A stretch of DNA of 64,000 nucleotides from Arabiibacter massiliensis (GTDB taxonomy: Bacteria > Actinomycetota > Coriobacteriia > Coriobacteriales > Eggerthellaceae). The notes beneath the pieces were generated by a model, which worked only from the letters and a program-made list of their open reading frames with translations, searched no databases and was not told the DNA's origin. The stretch is taken from assembly GCF_900169505.1 (NCBI RefSeq), contig NZ_LT827021.1, positions 2,108,001-2,172,000 on the forward strand. Direction: 5' to 3'. Positions 57,274 to 64,000 of the stretch are shown one piece after another (within the stretch, counting starts at the first letter, position 1; the number at the start of each line of letters is the position of its first letter). Made by a program: the position numbers and the translations under genes.

Positions 57274-57507
57274 ATGACTATGCCCCAACTAGCCGAAACC
57301 GGCGAACTCATCGCCGAGGTAGAACTTACACTCGCAGGAATAATTTTTTGCTTCGAGTTGTTTTGGCAACGTCTTCAAAGCGGCCAAAAGCTTGACCATC
57401 GAGATTCTCTCGCGACAGTATGGCTCGCGATTACGACCCTCAAACAGTGCGCAACGCAACTGAGCGAAGCTGCGGAATCACTTGAGTCGCTCCAGACCGC
57501 AAACTGA
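57274..57507 (+). CDS. Small unknown protein, divergent from the XRE regulator
   Basis: 77 residues, helical and without a signal peptide: MTMPQLAETGELIAEVELTL, a hydrophobic part (AGIIFCFELFWQRL), then KLDHRDSLATVWLAITTLKQ and SEAAESLESLQTAN. AAAGGGAAA lies before the ATG at good spacing. Composition is lower in GC than its neighbours. I do not recognise a family; the pairing with a small XRE regulator recalls toxin-antitoxin or mobile-element control modules but nothing in the sequence proves it. Confidence 0.5.
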   Translation: MTMPQLAETGELIAEVELTLAGIIFCFELFWQRLQSGQKLDHRDSLATVWLAITTLKQCATQLSEAAESLESLQTAN

Positions 57508-57666
57508 AGACGAGCCGAACCACCTGCACGCGAAACGAGTCACGCTGCACAAAAACCGTTCTCGTGAAAGCCGTGAGGGACTTCGGAGGTGCTTTTCGCT
57601 CATGGCGGCTCATGAGTTGCCAGCATAACCCCAGGTCGATGAAAATCACCACCCGGAAACCTTTCG

Positions 57667-57692
57667 CCGCCTCTCGCACGAGGGGCGGTTTT
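57667..57692 (+). terminator. Possible terminator in the gap before the second XRE gene
   Basis: CCGCCTCTCG / CGAGGGGCGG stem with one mismatch, followed by TTTTG on the plus strand. It lies 160 bases after the small gene's stop. Confidence 0.45.
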
Positions 57693-57737
57693 GTGTCGCC
57701 GGAGGGCGATTCGCGTGCACGGCTGCTGCGGCAGCGG

Positions 57738-58583
57738 TCAGTCGCTTTCTGGTTCCGCGGGCTTCGGTTGCAAGGCGGCGGTTATGGTGGTAGCCAGGTC
57801 GGCATCGCGGTCGGCGGCTCGTTCGGCGGCGCGGTTGTACCGGGCCACGTTGACGCGCCTCGCGTTCAGGAAGGCGTGCAGGATGAGGGCGAACGACGCG
57901 GCGATGGCGAGCCAGAACAGGAAGGGGGTCATCCAGTTCACGGCCATCACCGGCACCCACAGGTCGAACATGCTCACGATGGCGAGCATGAACGTGCTTG
58001 CCAGGAACAGCGCAACCGCAAGCAGTGCAACGCCAGCCAACACCCCGCGCTTCCGGCTGCGGCGCGCGGCGGCCTTCTGCTCTTCCGTGTAGAAATCCTC
58101 GATGTAGGGATGCTCCCGGCGAAACCTCCGATACCCCAGGCACGCGGACGCCGCCAGCCCCACACCCACCGCCGCGCACAGGAGGTACGCAAGGTAGGGA
58201 TACGCACTCGGATTAGCGGCGAACAGGCTGGTGGCAATGGCCGCCACCCCGAATCCCACCACGAACATTGCCAGACCCGCCGGCAGCTTCCACGCGAACC
58301 GCCGCATGGCCTCGTCGTAGCCGCACGCGTCCACCGGCGGCGCGTCCTCGGGCATCGAGCGGGCAAGGTCGGGCGCGCGGCCGGTCAGATCGCCGCGCAC
58401 GAGGTCGTCTATCGTGCACTCGAACAGCTCGCACAGCCGGATGAGCTTGTCCATCTCAGGGTAGCTCTTCTCGGCTTCCCACTTCGTCACCGACTGGCGG
58501 CTCACGCCCACCAGCATCGCCAGCTCGCTCTGGGTCATGGTGCGCGTCTCGCGTAGGTGTTGCAGGTTCTCGCGGAATCCCAT
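57738..58583 (-). CDS. XRE-family HTH regulator with membrane domain
   Basis: 281 residues. N-terminal HTH (about 1-65): ENLQHLRETRTMTQSELAML then GVSRQSVTKWEAEKSYPEMDKLI. Four membrane helices follow in two pairs (about 105-160 and 190-250), with a charged middle part EDFYTEEQKAAARRSRKR and an acidic/proline C-terminus. This XRE-plus-membrane layout is frequent in Firmicutes and Actinobacteria; a membrane state may release DNA binding. GAGAGGAGAG precedes the ATG at 58583. Targets unknown; monocistronic. Confidence 0.82.
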   Translation of the reverse strand: MGFRENLQHLRETRTMTQSELAMLVGVSRQSVTKWEAEKSYPEMDKLIRLCELFECTIDDLVRGDLTGRAPDLARSMPEDAPPVDACGYDEAMRRFAWKLPAGLAMFVVGFGVAAIATSLFAANPSAYPYLAYLLCAAVGVGLAASACLGYRRFRREHPYIEDFYTEEQKAAARRSRKRGVLAGVALLAVALFLASTFMLAIVSMFDLWVPVMAVNWMTPFLFWLAIAASFALILHAFLNARRVNVARYNRAAERAADRDADLATTITAALQPKPAEPESD

Positions 58584-58716
58584 GGCGCTCTCCTCTCGTA
58601 CGCTGATCACGCCTTCAGTGTGCGCCGAGCCGCCGGTTTCCTCAACCAACTAGGGGATGCTTTTCGCCCGCCGCCGAGGCCACCGGAAGTAGCCTCCCCA
58701 GGTGAGACGCCCGCCG

Positions 58717-58986
58717 CTAGATTTTGTACATGTACTGGAAGACGTCCTCGCGCTGGATGATGATCTGCACGCCGAGGTCGGCGCCCACCTGCTCGAGGCG
58801 CTCCTGCACGGTGTTGAAGTCGGCCACCTCGGGGTTGAGCGTAGTGAGCATCGTCATGGAGAAGATGTCCTCCAAGATGGTCTGGCTGATGTCGTCGATG
58901 TTCGCGCCGCACTCCGCGAGCGCCGTAGCCACCGCCGCAACGATGCCGCTGCGATCCTTGCCCAGAACCGAGATAACGCACTTCAT
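58717..58986 (-). CDS. ACT domain protein (UPF0237 type)
   Basis: 89 residues, a single ACT domain: MKCVISVLGKDRSGIVAAVATALAE, then NIDDISQTILEDIFSMTMLTTL and the end QIIIQREDVFQYMYKI. The length and start match the UPF0237/YxxX group often found near amino-acid sensing or PFL-like genes. Presumed dimeric ligand-binding protein; no partner adjacent. GGGAAGGACAG precedes the ATG at 58986; an earlier in-frame GTG extension is not supported. Confidence 0.88.
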   Translation of the reverse strand: MKCVISVLGKDRSGIVAAVATALAECGANIDDISQTILEDIFSMTMLTTLNPEVADFNTVQERLEQVGADLGVQIIIQREDVFQYMYKI

Positions 58987-59049
58987 TGGCTGTCCTTCCC
59001 TCGCCTGCACCAAAATGTGTGAAGACTATAGTACCTGATCACAAACAGA

Positions 59050-59065
59050 TGTTTCACGTGAAACA
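59050..59065. other. parS centromere site 3
   Basis: Exact TGTTTCACGTGAAACA, extended by GA/TC to a 20-bp palindrome, in the 109-base gap between folE and the ACT-domain gene. Confidence 0.9.
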
Positions 59066-59095
59066 TCCGATACGCACAGGGAACCCGCGGCGCGC

Positions 59096-59665
59096 TCAGT
59101 CCCTTCGGGCGAAGATGAGGGACAGGGCCTCGGCGCGGGTGGCCTGGCTGCGCTCGAAGGCGCCGCGGACGGCGCTCGTGGTGGTCTTCGCGCCGGCCTT
59201 CTTCACGCCGCGCATGCTCATGCACAGATGCTCCGCCTCGAGCACCACGATCACGCCCTGGGGATGCAGCTCCTCGATGAGCGTGTCGGCGATTTGCGAG
59301 GTCAGGCGCTCCTGCACCTGCGGGCGCTTCGCGAACACGTCCACGAGGCGCGCGAGCTTCGACAGGCCGCAGATGCGCCCGTCGGCCGCCGGGATGTAGG
59401 CTACGTGCGCCATGCCGAAGAACGGCACCAGGTGGTGCTCGCACATCGAGTAGAACGGGATGTCGCGCACGAGCACCATTTCCTCGTGGTGCTCGTCGAA
59501 CGTCGTCTCGAAGTGCTCGGCCGGGTCCTGCTCGAGGCCGGCGAACACCTCTTCGTACATCTTCGCTACGCGCTCGGGCGTCTTGAGCAGCCCCTCGCGG
59601 TCGGGATCCTCGCCCACGCCCTCGAGGATGAGCCGCACGCCCTCTTCGATTTTCGCTCTGTCCAT
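59096..59665 (-). CDS. folE: GTP cyclohydrolase I
   Basis: 189 residues. It opens GTP to dihydroneopterin triphosphate, the first folate step. Motifs: [20 protein letters not shown], the zinc site [14 protein letters not shown] (Cys, His), [32 protein letters not shown], and [21 protein letters not shown] with the second zinc cysteine. Two ATGs lie in frame; the one at 59665 has AGAAGG at correct distance, while the first is too close. Sixty bases from the ATPase gene. Confidence 0.95.
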   Translation of the reverse strand: MDRAKIEEGVRLILEGVGEDPDREGLLKTPERVAKMYEEVFAGLEQDPAEHFETTFDEHHEEMVLVRDIPFYSMCEHHLVPFFGMAHVAYIPAADGRICGLSKLARLVDVFAKRPQVQERLTSQIADTLIEELHPQGVIVVLEAEHLCMSMRGVKKAGAKTTTSAVRGAFERSQATRAEALSLIFARRD

Positions 59666-59725
59666 TAACATCCTTCTATCGCAAGATAACGCGCAGCATC
59701 ATACCACGGACGGCTCTCTGCCGCC

Positions 59726-61102
59726 TCAATCCAGCAGCCAGCTCCAAGCCGGCACGACATGGATGGTTCCCGCCCCGGTTTCGATCGTCTCGGTTTCGTC
59801 CAGGGTGACGATCCACGACTCGTCCACGCCGTACAACGGCATGGCGGCCTCCAGAGCGCGCACCTCGCGCCGGCGCGTCTTCGCATCTGCCAAGCTGCAC
59901 GACACCTGCACGAGCTGCCACGCCTCTTGTAGCAGCACATCGCCGACGACGAAATCGACTTCGTGCCTGGCCGAGTCTTTCTCGAACGATAAGCGGGCGA
60001 TGCTTCCCTGCCGAACCAGATTCGTCTGACGCCGGAGCTTGTTGAATACCGCCGTCTCGAGCTTCTGACCCTCGTCGCGCGTCGGGGAGGGCGAGAACGC
60101 CGAGAACATGGCCGGATCGACCGCGTACACTTTCGCGCTCGAGCGCGCGTTTTCGGAAATCGCCCTCGAGAACTCCTTCACCGTGAACAACAGGTACGCC
60201 TCTTGATAATAGCGAAGCAACCGGGCAAGCATCTCGCGCGATGTGGACAACCCCCTGCTTCGAAACTCTCCGTGCACCTTGCTCAACGAAAGCTCGCGCC
60301 CGGAAGAGGCGAGACACCGGGACAGAAAACTGCTGGCAACCAGAGGATTTGAGATATTGTACCGCTCGATCACGTCGTAGTTCACCGTGCGATTCGCGTA
60401 CTCCTGCAGCAGCAGCGTCGCATCGGACGGCTCCAGGTTTTGGACGGCGACGAAGCCGCCCCTACTCAGGTATTTGTCGCAGTCGTGCCGCAAATGCGAG
60501 CGCTTGCTGCTTGAGAAAGCACGCTCGACGGAAGCGGAGTCGTTCGGGGAAGGCACCTCATGCCCCTGATAGCGAACGAATTCGGAAAAGCTGAGGGGAA
60601 AGAGCTCGCGCGGCAAGGCGCGGCCGCGGAACTCGGAGGCCACTTCCGTTGAAAGCATTTTCGAAGACGAGCCGGTCGCGTATATAGTCGCCTTGTAGGT
60701 GTCGACCATGCGACGCAGAAACAAACCCCAGTCCGGCACCTCCTGGATCTCGTCGAAAAAGAAGAAGGCACCTTCTTGCCGCGCTCGTGGGTTGCGTGCG
60801 TAAAAAACCTCGACGACCTCTTGCAGCAGCTCCGTTTCGTAAGGCTTCAGTCGCTCGTCTTCGAAATTGAAATACAGGATGGAGTCCTGCGGATATCCTT
60901 CCGCGACGATCCGGCGCATTTCCTGATACAGACGGTAGGTCTTCCCGCAGCGCCGCACGCCAACTACCACGTTCACCAGGTTGCCTCGCGCCGGCGGCTG
61001 GACGCGGCCTAAGGATAAGTCGCGGTCGAAAACCTCGGGGATGCCCTCTTCGGCGAAATCCTCGATCTTCTCAGCTATGACCGTCCTCATAGACGCGTCC
61101 AT
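59726..61102 (-). CDS. AAA ATPase with DUF4143 domain
   Basis: 458 residues. AAA_14-type ATPase: Walker A GVRRCGKT (residues 48-55), Walker B GAFFFFDEIQEVPDW, sensor ATGSSSKMLSTEVASEFRGR then ELFPLSFSEF. The C-terminal DUF4143 part has an HEVDFVVGD nuclease-like strand motif (restriction-endonuclease fold). The family is common but of unknown function, sometimes linked to mobile elements and often found in multiple copies. AGGAGGGG precedes the ATG at 61102. Its promoter lies inside a 54-bp palindrome (61133-61186), which suggests tight repression. Confidence 0.88.
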   Translation of the reverse strand: MDASMRTVIAEKIEDFAEEGIPEVFDRDLSLGRVQPPARGNLVNVVVGVRRCGKTYRLYQEMRRIVAEGYPQDSILYFNFEDERLKPYETELLQEVVEVFYARNPRARQEGAFFFFDEIQEVPDWGLFLRRMVDTYKATIYATGSSSKMLSTEVASEFRGRALPRELFPLSFSEFVRYQGHEVPSPNDSASVERAFSSSKRSHLRHDCDKYLSRGGFVAVQNLEPSDATLLLQEYANRTVNYDVIERYNISNPLVASSFLSRCLASSGRELSLSKVHGEFRSRGLSTSREMLARLLRYYQEAYLLFTVKEFSRAISENARSSAKVYAVDPAMFSAFSPSPTRDEGQKLETAVFNKLRRQTNLVRQGSIARLSFEKDSARHEVDFVVGDVLLQEAWQLVQVSCSLADAKTRRREVRALEAAMPLYGVDESWIVTLDETETIETGAGTIHVVPAWSWLLD

Positions 61103-61132
61103 GTCGACCCCTCCTGCAAGGCGATTGAATTT

Positions 61133-61186
61133 CTTGCCATATCATTTGGCAAGATCACTATATATCTTGCCAAATGATATGGCAAG
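61133..61186 (-). promoter_or_regulatory. Promoter buried in a perfect double palindrome
   Basis: Two 23-bp arms match exactly around an 8-base centre. Each arm is itself a palindrome, CTTGCCA-TATCATT-TGGCAAG, followed by AT. On the minus strand TTGCCA (61180-61185), exactly 17 bases, then TATAGT (61157-61162) form a near-consensus promoter, with -35 in one arm, -10 in the centre and the predicted start in the other arm. A dimeric or tetrameric repressor bound here would block transcription of the DUF4143 ATPase gene. Confidence 0.7.
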
Positions 61187-61230
61187 ATTCGTTGCAGGAT
61201 CGTCAACCAGCTCGGCAGGATGCGAGCCTT

Positions 61231-62088
61231 CTACAGCTCCAGCTCCAGGCCCACGGGACAGTGGTCGCTGCCGAAGACCTCGTCGTAGATGCAGGCGCTC
61301 GCCACCTTGGGGACCAGCGCGTCGCTGACCAGGAAGTAGTCGATGCGCCATCCGGCGTTGTTCTGCCGCGCCTTGAAGCGGTAGCTCCACCACGAGTACG
61401 CGCCGGTCACGTCGGGATGCAGGTGGCGGAACGTGTCGGTGAACCCGGCTTCCAGCAAGTCGGTGAACTTGCCGCGCTCCTCGTCGGAGAAGCCGGCATT
61501 GCCGCGGTTCGGGCCCGGGTTCTTGAGGTCGATCTCCTGGTGCGCCACGTTGAAATCGCCGCACATGACCACGGGCTTCGGCTCGGCCGTCTCGCCGGGC
61601 TCGGTGAGCGGCAGCTCGCTGATGGTCACATGGCCCTCACCCGGCGCGGGGCGCTGCACCGGGACCTCGGCCGGCAGCACGCCCTCCTCAAGCCCCTTGC
61701 AGAAGTCGCGGAAGGCGTCGTCCCACTCCATGCGGTGGCCGATGCGTGCAAGCTCGTTCTGCGCGTTCGGCGTGTACACGTCCACGAACCAGAACCCCGG
61801 GAACTCGAGCGCCACGATGCGCCCCTCCGCGTCCAGGTAGTCGCTGCCCAGACCGTGCAGCACTTGCAGCGGCTGCTCCTTCGTGAACACGGCGGTGCCG
61901 GAGTAGCCCTTCTTCTGCGCATAGCTCCAATATTCGCGGTACTGCGGCAGGTCGAGCGTGGCCTGGCCTTCTTGCAGCTTCGTCTCCTGCAGCGCCACGA
62001 TGTCGGCGTCGAGCTCGCACACGATGTCCTCGAAGCCCTTTTTCTGCACGGCCCGCAAGCCGTTCACATTCCACGAGATGAAGCGCAT
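61231..62088 (-). CDS. exoA: Exodeoxyribonuclease III
   Basis: 285 residues. AP endonuclease/3'-exonuclease for base-excision repair. Motifs: MRFISWNVNGLRAVQKKGF, DIVALQETKLQEGQ (metal Glu), FVDVYTPNAQNELARIGHRMEWD, MCGDFNVAHQEIDLKNP (Asp, Asn), YSWWSYRFKARQNNAGWRIDYF and the C-terminal GSDHCPVGLEL (catalytic His). It is slightly long because of a loop of about 30 residues (VPVQRPAPGEGHVTISELPL) in the middle. GAAAGGCATCCCT precedes the ATG. It starts 13 bases after the AlbA_2 gene's stop and is probably cotranscribed with it. Confidence 0.94.
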   Translation of the reverse strand: MRFISWNVNGLRAVQKKGFEDIVCELDADIVALQETKLQEGQATLDLPQYREYWSYAQKKGYSGTAVFTKEQPLQVLHGLGSDYLDAEGRIVALEFPGFWFVDVYTPNAQNELARIGHRMEWDDAFRDFCKGLEEGVLPAEVPVQRPAPGEGHVTISELPLTEPGETAEPKPVVMCGDFNVAHQEIDLKNPGPNRGNAGFSDEERGKFTDLLEAGFTDTFRHLHPDVTGAYSWWSYRFKARQNNAGWRIDYFLVSDALVPKVASACIYDEVFGSDHCPVGLELEL

Positions 62089-62101
62089 AGGGATGCCTTT
62101 C

Positions 62102-63595
62102 TTAGTCGGTCAACTTAGTCGTTCTGCGGTACTTCTGCTTGTTGCTGTTCGGCGTTTCCGGGATAGTCCGCTCTATGAGTCCTAGCTCAAGGGCGGGGTC
62201 GATATATCTGCGGCGAAAAGCCGTTCGATGGCTCAGGCCAAGTGCTTTCATGAGATCCGTTGTGCCGAGCTCGTCAGATCCTAAAACCTCGAGCAACATC
62301 GCAACTTGGTCGGTAACTTGGTCGGTGCCGGCCTCTACTGGGTCACTCACTGGGTCACTCACTGGGTCACTCACTGGGTCACTCACTGGGTCACTCACTG
62401 GGTCACTCGGCATCTTAACTGGGTCGGTAACTAGGTCGGTCGGCGTCTTAACTGGGTCGGTGGCCTCCCGCACCACGCGCTCGGGGAGCGTGACGAACTT
62501 GACCATGGTCGTTCCGGCCTTGATGGTGTACTCGGGGTTCGGGATGCCGTCGGCCGCGCACGCGTCGCAGATCTTGCCGACGCCGCGCCCCCAGTTCTCG
62601 ATGTCTCCCATGAGATAGAACGCCGTCGCGATGTTCGGGTTGTTGGGCTCGGACGTATGCTTCCCCAGCAAGTCCTCGAGCGTCCACTCCTGCGGCGGGC
62701 ACCCCTTGTTCGCGATGTACAGCTTGTCGGGGTACACGCTGATCTGGATGGCAATGCCTGTCGCGTACTCCTTGTGCACCAGCGCGTTGTACACCGCCTC
62801 GCGCACGGCCGCATCGGGATAAGGATACTGATCCACACGCTGGAACCCTTCGTAGTGGATGGGCGCCTTGAAATACTTCGTGTACAGCATGTCGACGACC
62901 CGATCTGCCTGCTCAACCAGCGGGCCCCCTATGTCATCCTGGTAGCGAAGGTCCCAGTCGGCGTTCTCGAAATAGCCGATCTTCGTATGCGCCCCGGTGA
63001 AGTAGCGGCCCGGATCCTCGTGGAACAGCAGCACCGCTGCATTCGTGAGCATCCCAGTGCGCTCGTCCACCAGACGCAGATGCATGAGCAGCTCCTCAAG
63101 CGACTCCTCAAGCACCGATTCGGGCAAGCGCCCCTTCCGCACCGCACGCTCCTTGAACCGTTTCACCACGTCAAGGCGAAGGTCTTCAAGGCGCGCCGTC
63201 GGATGAGGCAGCGAATCCCAGGTGCGACCCTTCTTCTGCAGGAGAAACCGATCGAGCGTCGCGCCCGTCAGTAATTGGTTCGTGCTGCCGCTGCGATAAT
63301 AGTAGAGGCCTTTATAGCTGATGGGAACGGGGTACGGCGGCACCGTGATGGAGAGGTACGGCACGCCTTCGGCGTCGTTGCGAAGGTCGACATCGCAGAT
63401 GATGCCAAGCGTCTGGCGCAACTTATTGGGGATATCCTCGAGAAGACGGCTCGAGTTCTTCAGGCCGACGGGCCTTCCCTCGTCGTCGACGCCGACGAGC
63501 AGCGTGCCGCCCTGCGCGTTCGCGAAGCCGCACACCCACTGGAACAGCTCGTCCTTCCAAGCCGATTTCCATTCTATGTTCTGCTGCTCCGGCAT
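62102..63595 (-). CDS. AlbA_2 / RecG-like ATP-binding protein (3 of 3) with SDPV repeat
   Basis: 497 residues. AlbA_2 domain: QQNIEWKSAWKDELFQWVCGFANAQGGTLLVGVDDEGRPVGL. ATP-binding part: YPYPDAAVREAVYNALVHKEYATG and DKLYIANKGCPPQEWTLEDLLGKH, NWGRGVGKICDAC. Then a hinge with six SDPV-type units (12-bp repeats, 62337-62408) and a C-terminal winged helix (TTDLMKALGLSHRTAFRRRYIDPALELGLIERT). The repeat number may vary among strains, changing hinge length without shifting frame. The ATG at 63595 is preceded by AGGGTGGGGG; longer in-frame starts are unlikely. Upstream of exoA by 13 bases. Confidence 0.82.
   Translation of the reverse strand: MPEQQNIEWKSAWKDELFQWVCGFANAQGGTLLVGVDDEGRPVGLKNSSRLLEDIPNKLRQTLGIICDVDLRNDAEGVPYLSITVPPYPVPISYKGLYYYRSGSTNQLLTGATLDRFLLQKKGRTWDSLPHPTARLEDLRLDVVKRFKERAVRKGRLPESVLEESLEELLMHLRLVDERTGMLTNAAVLLFHEDPGRYFTGAHTKIGYFENADWDLRYQDDIGGPLVEQADRVVDMLYTKYFKAPIHYEGFQRVDQYPYPDAAVREAVYNALVHKEYATGIAIQISVYPDKLYIANKGCPPQEWTLEDLLGKHTSEPNNPNIATAFYLMGDIENWGRGVGKICDACAADGIPNPEYTIKAGTTMVKFVTLPERVVREATDPVKTPTDLVTDPVKMPSDPVSDPVSDPVSDPVSDPVSDPVEAGTDQVTDQVAMLLEVLGSDELGTTDLMKALGLSHRTAFRRRYIDPALELGLIERTIPETPNSNKQKYRRTTKLTD
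62337..62408. repeat. 12-bp tandem repeat (minisatellite) in the AlbA_2 gene
   Basis: The unit TGGGTCACTCAC is repeated almost perfectly about six times, coding for (SDPV) in the minus-strand gene. Related degenerate units (TAACTGGGTCGG, TAACTAGGTCGG) flank it on both sides. Confidence 0.9.
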
Positions 63596-63832
63596 GGTCG
63601 CCCCCACCCTACGGTTTCTCGGTTTCGCCATTATAGCGCTCCTGGCGAAGCGGGTTCGGACGAACGCGAGTGCATGAGATTTGCGTCTGTGCGAGGTGTT
63701 GGGGGAGGCTAACTTGCTTTCGAGGGGATTTAGCGAAGCGCGACCTGGCATTATGGAGACGGGAAGCATCCGCAAGCGAGTTAGATTCGGCTAACAGCTC
63801 GCACAGGCGTGAATTTCGTGCATGCGGGGAAA

Positions 63833-63893
63833 CGGCTGGCGCCGCGGGGGATCCTTCGACTCCGCGGCTACGCCGCTCCGCTCAGGATGACAA
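63833..63893. repeat. Dispersed repeat, copy 2 (GGATCCTTCGACTC type)
   Basis: Near-exact match to 1911-1963, with a short GC insertion in the middle (CGCGGCTACGCCGC). Degenerate copies of GCTTCGCTCGCTCA follow at 63904-63955. The whole stretch 63596-64000 contains no credible gene. Confidence 0.75.
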
Positions 63894-63956
63894 TAGGGGG
63901 CAGCTTCGCTCGCTCATAGGATGACAACGGAGGGGGCTTCGCTCGCTCAGACAACA

Positions 63957-63990
63957 AGGCCGCCCCCTCCCGCGACAGAAGGCGGCCTCA
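63957..63990. terminator. Possible terminator at the window edge
   Basis: Stem AGGCCGCC / GGCGGCCT around CCCTCCCGCGACAGAA. It probably belongs to a gene beyond the right end of the window. Confidence 0.45.
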
Positions 63991-64000
63991 CTTGTGGTAC

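Noticed and set aside
62337..62408. Possible CRISPR array
   Set aside because: The units are 12-bp head-to-tail repeats without spacers and are in frame with a protein; no cas genes are present.
63670..63924. Small plus-strand open frame near the right end
   Set aside because: It runs through the dispersed repeat, has no ribosome site and shows no protein-like composition.

Overview
This 64 kb window is high-GC bacterial chromosome, best read as a member of the Coriobacteriia, family Eggerthellaceae, close to Eggerthella or Gordonibacter. That is inferred from gene content: two Tat-exported, FAD-dependent fumarate-reductase-like flavoproteins, each divergent from a membrane-spanning LuxR-type regulator; a multihaem c-type cytochrome lipoprotein; a menaquinone pathway; an arginine-type antiporter; and a cell-wall LAXTG surface protease. 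No species-level claim can be made without a search. About three quarters of the genes lie on the minus strand. Three perfect 16-bp ParB sites (parS) occur in the window, so it is probably origin-proximal, with the origin to the right.

Layout. 1-5.7 kb: a YtxH-like protein, ddl, then a serS-led operon with two small unknown proteins and an aminotransferase. 5.8-9.9 kb: a 39-bp-arm palindrome, a hybrid histidine kinase, a small membrane protein and a pyridoxal kinase. 10-11.7 kb: an AlbA_2/RecG-like ATP-binding protein behind an AT-rich operator-like region, then parS. 11.7-18.4 kb: a tight four-gene operon holding an Hpt protein, a response regulator with HD-GYP and GGDEF outputs, a lipoprotein fusing a solute-binding domain to a 5'-nucleotidase C-terminal domain, and a second hybrid kinase. 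It looks like a complete phosphorelay acting on cyclic di-GMP. 18.5-30 kb: an acetamidase/formamidase, a flavoprotein with hexahaem cytochrome and divergent LuxR regulator, a Ser/Thr kinase, a YigZ protein and a second LuxR/flavoprotein pair. 30.3-34 kb: a wall-anchored M6 protease and tRNA-Leu(CAG). 34-44 kb: an amidohydrolase, a second AlbA_2 protein, a CNNM/CorC transporter, the xpt-pbuX xanthine salvage operon, two overlapping membrane GGDEF genes and an amino-acid antiporter.

44.3-55 kb carries menaquinone synthesis in the order menF, menD, menH, (ppc), menB and a menE-menC gene fusion. menA, a methyltransferase and a DHNA-CoA thioesterase are not here. 55-64 kb: a NrdD-like small protein, a lipoprotein MsrA-MsrB fusion, two XRE regulators, a small unknown gene, an ACT protein, folE, a DUF4143 ATPase whose promoter sits in a perfect 23-bp-arm palindrome, exoA, and a third AlbA_2 protein with an in-frame minisatellite.

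Intergenic regions are unusually rich in long inverted repeats. One family of 55-60 bp hairpins occurs five times, and some copies are exact reversals of each other around the loop. Others are REP-like GGGGACAGTCCCC palindromes or 24-27 bp arms around 76-88 nt spacers. No CRISPR array, rRNA, insertion sequence or integrase was seen.
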